Shown here one piece after another: positions 58,601-64,000 of a DNA stretch of 64,000 nt. The DNA comes from Manihot esculenta. Its lineage: Eukaryota; Streptophyta; Magnoliopsida; Malpighiales; Euphorbiaceae. The stretch is taken from positions 6,782,190 through 6,846,189 of the forward strand of contig NC_035161.2 in NCBI RefSeq assembly GCF_001659605.2, read 5' to 3'. Made by a program: the position numbers and the translations under genes. Positions within the stretch are counted from its first letter, which is position 1, and every line of letters starts with the position of its first letter. Under the pieces are notes generated by a model. The model did not search any database. It was not told the origin of the DNA and saw only the letters and a list, made by a program, of their open reading frames with translations.

Positions 58601-59616
58601 CTGCTCCTATGACCAAATTGACAAAGAAGAATCAGAAGTTCGTATGGACCGATCAGTGTGAGGAAAGCTTTGAGGAGCTTAAGAGGAGGTTGACTTCAGC
58701 ACCGGTGTTAGCTCTGCCAAAAAGTGATGATGACTTCTCAGTATATTGTGATGCGTCCCGTGTGGGATTGGGTTGTGTGCTAATGCAAAATGAGAGGGTG
58801 ATCGCTTATGCTTCAAGACAGCTGAAGAAGCATGAGCTGAATTACCCCACACATGACCTAGAGATGGCAGCAGTAATCTTTGCACTCAAGATGTGGAGGC
58901 ATTACCTTTATGGGGTAAAGTGTGAGATCTTCACAGATCATAAGAGCCTGCAGTACATCCTGAGTCAGAGAGAACTGAACATGAGGCAGAGGAGATGGGT
59001 AGAGCTGTTGAGTGACTATGATTGCAAGATTCAGTACCATCCGGGTAAGGCGAATGTTGTGGCAGACGCCTTAAGCCGGAAATCACTCGGCAGTCTATCC
59101 CACATTTCAGCGGAGAGGAGGCCGGTGGTGAAGGAGTTCCACAGACTTATGAGTGAGGGATTACAGTTGGAGTTGTCTGGCACAGGTGCCTTAGTGGCTC
59201 AGATGAGAGTGATGCCCGTGTTTCTGGAGCAGGTAGCTCAGAAACAGCATGAGGACCCAGAGTTGGTCAGGATAGCCAGAACGGTTCAGTCAGGCCAGAG
59301 TAATGAGTTCAGGTTTGATGATAAGGGGATCCTCCGCTACGGGAACAGATTATGTGTGCCAGATGACATTGGTCTGAAGGGAGATATTATGGGGGAAGCC
59401 CATAATACCAGGTATAGTGTTCACCCTGGAGCCACCAAGATGTATCAGGATCTGAAGAGAGTGTATTGGTGGCCAGCTATGAAGAAGGACGTGGCACTGT
59501 TCGTGTCAGCCTGCGATGTGTGTCAGAGGGTGAAACTAGAGCACCAGAAGCCGGCCGGAATGTTGAATCCACTACCGATTCCGGAATGGAAATGGGAGAA
59601 CATAGCTATGGTGTAA
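55660..59616 (+). CDS. B3 gag-pol, open frame truncated by element C
   Basis: From [10 protein letters not shown] (55660) the frame is open for about 1318 codons. Approximate residues: Pro/Tyr-rich 95-180, capsid 188-350, zinc knuckle [14 protein letters not shown] 448, protease MDPGAS 546, RT with FIDDILVYS 881, RNase H starting YCDAS 1028, integrase zinc motif HPGATKMYQ...CDVCQ 1254-1290. It ends at NIAMV, just before the first catalytic Asp of integrase, because the C LTR supplies a stop. A longer reading from 55591 is possible, but the shorter start is conserved in B1 and B2. Unlike its relatives it has no stop or frameshift, so it decayed least before C entered. Confidence 0.93.
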   Translation: MRGTRRSARLTGVPPQDEGTDARPSALPRAMSSRSNRDRVARDPRRSLDLGRSRSVRGTVQGGMSEDMEVDQRRDGNLGVSMPEEGMGESEGGAQASSYVQPHHYPPYSHHPGYSMGGTSDNPSFSPYPPHMPYPPYYPPYSQYPMYPPPPPYTSTANPTPGDVAPPPPPVPTVPETQVPKPTSSGGSKVKMTDYMKLGAPQYRAGDDPFEYLNRVKTITDEIGADDSRAIQMAGFTLECKKARGWFKNYVNPRADSMSWEEFANEFAGWAFPESSREQKIIEFEQLRQTEQMSVEEYTDRFLELLPYAGQNLDTDQKKSSRYIMRLHSRYSSLIQSAERESFHAIVDMARRMEACAIVEGKVKQSVAQSSGSKTPGGERIDSSSLSAAVAGSKKWDRGHRKSKKNKFWNKIKSGLGLGSGSSSGAEVTACMRCGRPHKGVCLAGTNTCFRCGQAGHLARDCPRAAFAAPSQQTASGSVVQPVAPAATQASGRGRGRGSASSSAGYRGEGPSAPARIFTMTQQEANTSNTVVAGNLIIGCSDVYALMDPGASHSFVAPRVVERVGLMVSGLECPLWVSGPKCDPSVAEAVCQCSPVFIEGRCLSADLVVLDLTDFDVILGMDWLSTHGATLDCRDKVVRFRDQDGSEVVFRGDKRGTPRGLISALQARRLLRRGCQGFLAHVRELDSHVREPASVPVVSEFLDVFPDELPGLPPAREIEFEIELMPGTRPISIPPYRMAPAELKELKEQLQELVDKGFIRPSTSPWGAPVLFVRKKDGSLRLCIDYRQLNKVTTKNKYPLPRIDDLFDQLAGAGCFSKIDLRSGYHQLRIRNEDVPKTAFRTRYGHYEFLVMPFGLTNAPAAFMDLMNRVFSQYLDHFVIVFIDDILVYSRNAEEHAHHLRTVLQTLREHGLYAKFSKCEFWLRSISFLGHIVSEQGIEVDPKKVEAVANWPRPTTVTEIKSFLGLAGYYRRFVQDFSKIAAPMTKLTKKNQKFVWTDQCEESFEELKRRLTSAPVLALPKSDDDFSVYCDASRVGLGCVLMQNERVIAYASRQLKKHELNYPTHDLEMAAVIFALKMWRHYLYGVKCEIFTDHKSLQYILSQRELNMRQRRWVELLSDYDCKIQYHPGKANVVADALSRKSLGSLSHISAERRPVVKEFHRLMSEGLQLELSGTGALVAQMRVMPVFLEQVAQKQHEDPELVRIARTVQSGQSNEFRFDDKGILRYGNRLCVPDDIGLKGDIMGEAHNTRYSVHPGATKMYQDLKRVYWWPAMKKDVALFVSACDVCQRVKLEHQKPAGMLNPLPIPEWKWENIAMV

Positions 59617-62445
59617 GACCCCGCTCGTTCAGAATGTAAGACCCCGCTCGTTCAGACATCGGAATTCCTACCGTCCGGTGGAATCTCGGGTGTCGGATCC
59701 TCTTTGGGGGGGGGTAGAGCAAGGGTAAAGGAAAGGTTTTCTAAAATGTTTTTACGTGTTTTATGGTTTTAAATAGAAAAGAGTTGAGTTTTTGAAGAGA
59801 AAAGACCAAGGAGGCATTTGCCAGGTTCAGCCGCCGAAAGTGAAGTTCGGCCGCCGAACATGTGAAGGCTTCGGGAGCGCCTTTGGCCTCCGAAAGTCTT
59901 GTGGGAGCAAGCCAAGGTTCGGCCGCCGAAAGTGAGGTTCGGCCGCCGAACATGCATGAGTTTAGGGGGCACGTTAGGCTGCCGAAGGTTGATGACCAGG
60001 CCACCTATAAAGAGCCCTCAGATCGGAAATGGGCGAGTTTTCTCCCCATTCCCGAGCTCAGGTGAGTGTATGCCCTCCCTTGGTTGCTTGTGAGTCTTCT
60101 CTTCAAAATCCTTCAAGTTTTCATAAGATCTACCCTTGGTTTGAAGTTTTGAAGCTAAAGTAGAAGTTTTGGGAGCTTGGAGCTTTTGGAGCTTGGATTC
60201 TCCACACCTCCGAGTTAGGGATCGCACCAACCCTCGATCTTCAAGAGGTAAGTGTAGATCTTTGTTTCCTTGAGTTTTTAAGAAGTTTTAAGTAAGTTTT
60301 ATGGAGGTTATATGGTTGAGTATGGGTAGATATGCATGTTTAGGCTTTTATAGGTTTGATGCCCAATGTATGTTATGTGATGATGTGTTGAGGAGTTTAA
60401 GCTAGTTTCTTTGCTCTCTTTGCTTGTGGGAGTGTGTATGCATGCTTGGGAGAGAGTATGTGAGGTTTGGGGTTGTTTTGTGAGGTTTAGGAGGCTGGTA
60501 TGCACGAAGGCGGAGTTCTGATGAACTCAGGTTCGGCCGCCGAAGGTGGTTTCGGCCGCCGAACGTGCCTGAGGATGCATAGGTTTGGCCGCCTAACCTT
60601 GCCCCCGAAAGTGGAGTTGTGGCTTGAAAGCAGACTTTCGGCCGCCGAAGGTAATGTTCGGCCGCCGAAAGTGCCTGACTTTCGTCTCTGGAGTGAGGGT
60701 TCGGCCGCCGAAGGTGCCGCCGAACCTACCCGAGTTTCGTCTCTGGAGGAGACTTTCGGCCGCCGAAGGTGCCGCCGAAAGTGCCTGTCCAGCCTTTTCA
60801 TGGCTGTTTTCCTATGCGTATTTCTATGATGTTTAGAGGGGTTTTTGGGGAGTTTCTTATGAGTTGTTAGCATGTGTTTAGTACCTCATGTGAGTCCATC
60901 TGTGTAGGATTGGACCCGAGGAGAGGTGTCTAGCCTCAGTGCTAGTTGACCCTGAGTTTGTTGAGCAGAGGCTTCAGGTGAGTAGAACTAAACTTAATGT
61001 TTTACTTTAAGAAATTTTAATGTCTAAAGCATACTCATACATCATGTTATGTAATAGGATGTTTGCACTAGTTCATCATGCCCATGCACCATGTTTATAT
61101 GTTATAGGATGATTGCACTAGTTTCACGAAGGTGACGCATTGTATAATGTGCTATGTATATGATGTGATGGGTGGACCAAGGCGACCTCAATAGCCCGCA
61201 AGTCTGTCAATGAGTCTTTGTCAATCGGGCGAGTACATGTAGGAAAGCCCCATGAGAGCTCCTTCGGGGCCAAGTTTTGACAGAGGGAACGTTGGGGTCA
61301 TGTCTAACCCTGAGGGGAAGGACGTTACGTGAACCCTCAAAAATCACCCGCAAGAGGAAGAGATTTGCTAGCATGAACTCAAGCGGGGGTGAGATGTTTG
61401 TTGTGATATAATTGTGATATGACGCATTTCATGAATGCATGAATAAGAAGAATAATTGAATTGAATAAAATGTCTTTATAATAAAATACATAAAAAGGGT
61501 GGAACAATAAAAGGCATAATAATATACCTAAAAATGGAGGAACTAAATCAAATGTTTTTCTCTGTTTCTACTCACTGGGCTCTTGTAGCTCACCCCATTC
61601 CCTTACCCCCAGTTTTGCAGGGCCAGAGTAAGTAAGCCAGAGTATGTCAAGCCAGAGTAAGTAGCCTGAGTTCAGTCAGAGTAAGCTATGGGATAGAAGA
61701 GGTTCAAGCATGGGTTGCCATGTTTGGTTGTAATAGCTTAGTTATGTTTATGTGTTCGTAGAAAGGAGAGATGCTTATTGTATATGTTTATGGAGATAGT
61801 ATGTAATGTAAGTTGTAAAGAAATGATATGTTATGTAATGCTATGTATGTTTATTTTGCTTGTATAGTTTAGTGGTGGACATGAGCATGATGATATATGG
61901 ACATGATAGATGGACTTGATGTATGGTCCTTATGTATAATAAGAATATGATGAATGGAAAGAGTAAAGAGTAATGTTATAAAGAGATAGAGCCAAGTTAA
62001 GAAAGTATAGATATGTCATGTGTTGTAGCATGAGATGTATAGAATTGTGCTTTGCCTAGAGTGTTGGTAAATCCCTTTTTGTTATGCATGATCTTGAGAA
62101 AATGTTTTAAATGTTATGAGTTTTGAATGGCCCGTGAGGGAAGAAAGGGTTCCAATCCCTTGACCCAAAGCGGATATGTTTTAAAGCAAGCTTGATGACC
62201 CATCTGGTATGAGGTTCTATGTTTTCATGCATAGGTCAAGCTGAGGTAAAGAAAACAAGTTTAAAGGTTTTTATGAGACCAAAGCTTAAGTTTTATGAAA
62301 ATGTTGATCATGTATGGGATTATACCTAGAGTTTCAGGATGTTTAGAGGCTTGCTACGGGTTCCGGCGGCCTTAAGCCGATCTGAATCCTAGCGCCGAGC
62401 AGGTCGGAGCCGCTACAGAGGGGTACCGGTTTCCGGGCTGTTACA
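59612..62445 (+). repeat. 5' LTR of element C
   Basis: Begins TGTAAGACCCCGCTCG, and this 23-base start is immediately repeated (59635). Ends GGGCTGTTACA, with a second end-like phrase 'cgctacagaggggtac' about 30 bases earlier. TATA at 60006-60013; about nine perfect TTCGGCCGCCGAA motifs. 61140-61400 holds unrelated, more GC-rich sequence in place of the family B minisatellite. Confidence 0.85.
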
Positions 62446-62447
62446 GT

Positions 62448-62460
62448 TGGTATCAGAGCA
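62448..62460 (+). other. Primer-binding site of element C, tRNA-iMet
   Basis: TGGTATCAGAGCA two bases after the LTR; the last base departs from the usual GCC(C) form. Confidence 0.85.
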
Positions 62461-62952
62461 TAGGGCCTCAATAGTACGGTGTTTGATGCGAAGGTGCTCA
62501 GACATCGGAAAGAGGTTGTGCTAGATGTTAGGAGGGCAAGCACATTAAGAAAGATTAAGAGTAAGATCATGTCCACTAGGATAGGATGTCGAGTCCTGTC
62601 TTGTATGATGATGTGTAATGCCATGTGTGATGCATGTGCATTTATGTTGTATTATGGATGTTGATAGTCCCTTAGCTGTGAGATAGCATGATATTACTGA
62701 TATGAGATGGGCTGAGCGACCAGGTGTGGCCCTGGCACAGTTGGTCATGGCATGTTCTGCTATGTTGTAGACTGTAGGTGACAGGTTCATCCATGATATA
62801 TGTGTTGCTTGAGGGGTCATGTGTTTATCACATGGACTATATGATATGATGCTATGCTATGTGTTGTGAGTTCATGTGTTTGTCATGGACCACATGATAT
62901 GATGTGATGCTTATGTGTGCTTGTGTGCCTGTTGTGTTTCAGACAAGCTGAG

Positions 62953-63613
62953 ATGCAAGGTGCTAGGAGCTCTATGGAGTCAGATCCATCTGAGTGGGAA
63001 AGTGAGCCTTTTTCCCCTTGCAAGGTCAGGTGGAGAAGACAGAGCAAGAGACCCTGAAAGGTCTGTAGAAGTCTGCAGAGAAGTTATGGTGCAGAGGAGG
63101 GATGTTAGTTTGCAAGTGAACATGGATGAGGAAAGTATGGAAAAGTCTAAGGATTCTAAGAGTTCAAGTTCAGGAGAAGTTGATCCCTCCATGCTGAGTA
63201 CAGCTACCAAGAGAGGTAGAAAGTGGGGAAGAGCCAGAGCCCCTAAGCAATGGGGCAAGACTAGGAAGGGTAGGCTGTGGAAGAGGTTTAGGCTTGATGC
63301 TGAAGATGGCTCGAGTTTTGGCCGAGGTCCTACAAGATGTTTGAGGTGCGGAAGGTTGCACAGAGGGCCTTGTCGAGTTGGGACAACGGCATGCTTCAGG
63401 TGCGGACAGGAAGGGCACTTCGCACGTGATTGTCCTACTGCGCCCAGGAGAGTGTGGTCCCAGCAGCGAGCTGCAGGTGATGTGGCTCAAGCCAGTGTTC
63501 CAGGAAGGGGAGCAGACACATCGAACGCAGTGATGCCAGGTACGCTCACTTGTTCATGTTCTGATGTGTGTGTTTGTGCTCTAGTGTGTTTCCCTTTTCT
63601 GTTGTTGCTCTAG
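62953..63613 (+). pseudogene. Element C gag relic lacking the capsid domain
   Basis: An ATG at 62953 follows GTTTCAG like the family B starts, but its frame soon stops. A second frame (open from 62915) carries the gag similarity: RARDPERSVEV and VNMDEESMEKSK align with the B3 N-terminus. It then jumps to WGRARAPKQWGKTRKGRLW, the basic segment after the capsid, and to two zinc-knuckle-like motifs ending CFRCGQEGHFARDC (near 63392). The capsid and Pro/Tyr-rich region are missing without an obvious break in frame. After the knuckle DTSNAVMPGTL matches the protease leader, with another deletion before it. It cannot form a normal particle alone. Confidence 0.82.
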
Positions 63614-64000
63614 GAGCCCTTGAGAGGTTGAGTTTGATAGCTTCTGGGTGTAGAGTGTTCTCTTTGGGTTTGTAGACCGGATAGGATCCCTGTGACTGAG
63701 ATTCAGGCCAGTTGTCCGATGAGGGTAGATGGCCTTCCACCCGAGCATGAGGTCCAAGACTTGAGTGTCTGGATATCAGCCGGGGGATGGATTGGTTTTC
63801 TACTTGTGGAGCTGGTGATACTTGCGTCTGCAGCGCAAGGTGGTCAGGATCGAAATGCAGGATGGGTCTTGAGGTAGACTTCAGAGGGGACCAAGTAGGT
63901 TGCCTAGAAGTTGATGTCAAGCTGTCAGCTGTCAGGCTCGTAGAGTGTATGGGAATGGTTAGTAGAGAGTTCTAGCTCGGGTTTGTGAGCTGAGTAGGCA
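63614..64000 (+). pseudogene. Element C protease relic
   Basis: In changing frames GALERLSLIASG, then GMDWFSTCGAG, then VDFRGDQVG align to the family B protease ([34 protein letters not shown]). The MDPGAS active site is replaced by 'tgtgctctagtgtgtttccc', and many frameshifts are present. Continues beyond the window. Confidence 0.75.

Larger units (their letters stand above)
53152..59611 (+). mobile_element. Tekay/Del-type element B3 (5' part), cut by C
   Basis: 5' LTR 53152-55388, primer site, and gag-pol through the integrase zinc region to 59611, where element C starts. Inserted in the RNase H-integrase linker of B2 in the same direction. The rest lies right of the window. The bases TATGG (59607-59611) are the expected target duplication of C. 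Confidence 0.93.
59612..64000 (+). mobile_element. Tekay-related element C (5' part), capsid-less
   Basis: LTR 59612-62445, tRNA-iMet primer site, then a shortened gag and a decayed protease running off the window. The LTR has the same layout as family B (GC-rich TTCGGCCGCCGAA arrays, TATA, donor-like sites, 'ctcactgggctct.gtagctcacccc', CCGGCGGCCTTAAGCCGATC) but differs in most sequence and is longer (2.8 kb), so it is a sister family. Same strand as B2 and B3. Confidence 0.88.

Overview
The window is nuclear DNA of a eudicot plant. The grounds are plant-specific Ty3 clades (Athila with a tRNA-Asp primer site, chromodomain Tekay/Del with a tRNA-iMet primer site), a CACTA transposon with plant TNP2 domains, GT-AG introns, and two genes that look like the Arabidopsis neighbours MPSR1 (At1g26800) and GALT1 (At1g26810). 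The style of the GC-rich LTRs and a mandelonitrile-lyase-like pair suggest Malpighiales, perhaps Euphorbiaceae such as Manihot or Hevea; that guess is from memory and weak.

Left stack (1-27008). An old Athila-type element (A2; 10671-13179 and 25352-27008) was entered by a CACTA transposon (6723-10670, minus). The CACTA was entered by an LTR element (6167-6722, minus), which in turn holds a pol-less Athila-type element (A1; 1-6166). On its other side A2 carries a Tekay solo LTR (B0, minus, target duplication ATTAT), and B0 was split by a complete element of the same family in the opposite direction (B1; 14040-23952, target duplication GTTCT).

Middle (27009-45400). There are copia fragments, then a duplicated block holding two N-terminally truncated GMC-oxidoreductase (mandelonitrile-lyase-like) pseudogenes, with a copia RT remnant between them and a copia solo LTR inside the second unit. 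The two convincing host genes follow, both on the minus strand: a single-exon RING-H2 E3 ligase (33353-34039) and a seven-exon galectin-domain GT31 galactosyltransferase (38630-42811) with a MITE-like hairpin in one intron. AT-rich spacer holds a LINE RT relic and a strand-asymmetric repeat.

Right stack (45400-64000). A plus-strand LINE relic is cut by Tekay element B2 (47089), whose pol is cut by B3 (53152), whose integrase region is cut by a related element C (59612) that runs off the window. All lie in the same direction. B3 has an uninterrupted gag-pol frame up to its insertion point; B1 and B2 have stops; C has lost its capsid coding.

I saw no rRNA, tRNA gene or CRISPR array and no clearly new gene system. 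The most notable features are the insertion stacks, conserved splice-like signals in very long LTRs, GCC-core motif arrays in those LTRs, a hairpin motif shared by the coding region and LTR of A1, and the conserved MPSR1-GALT1 neighbourhood.
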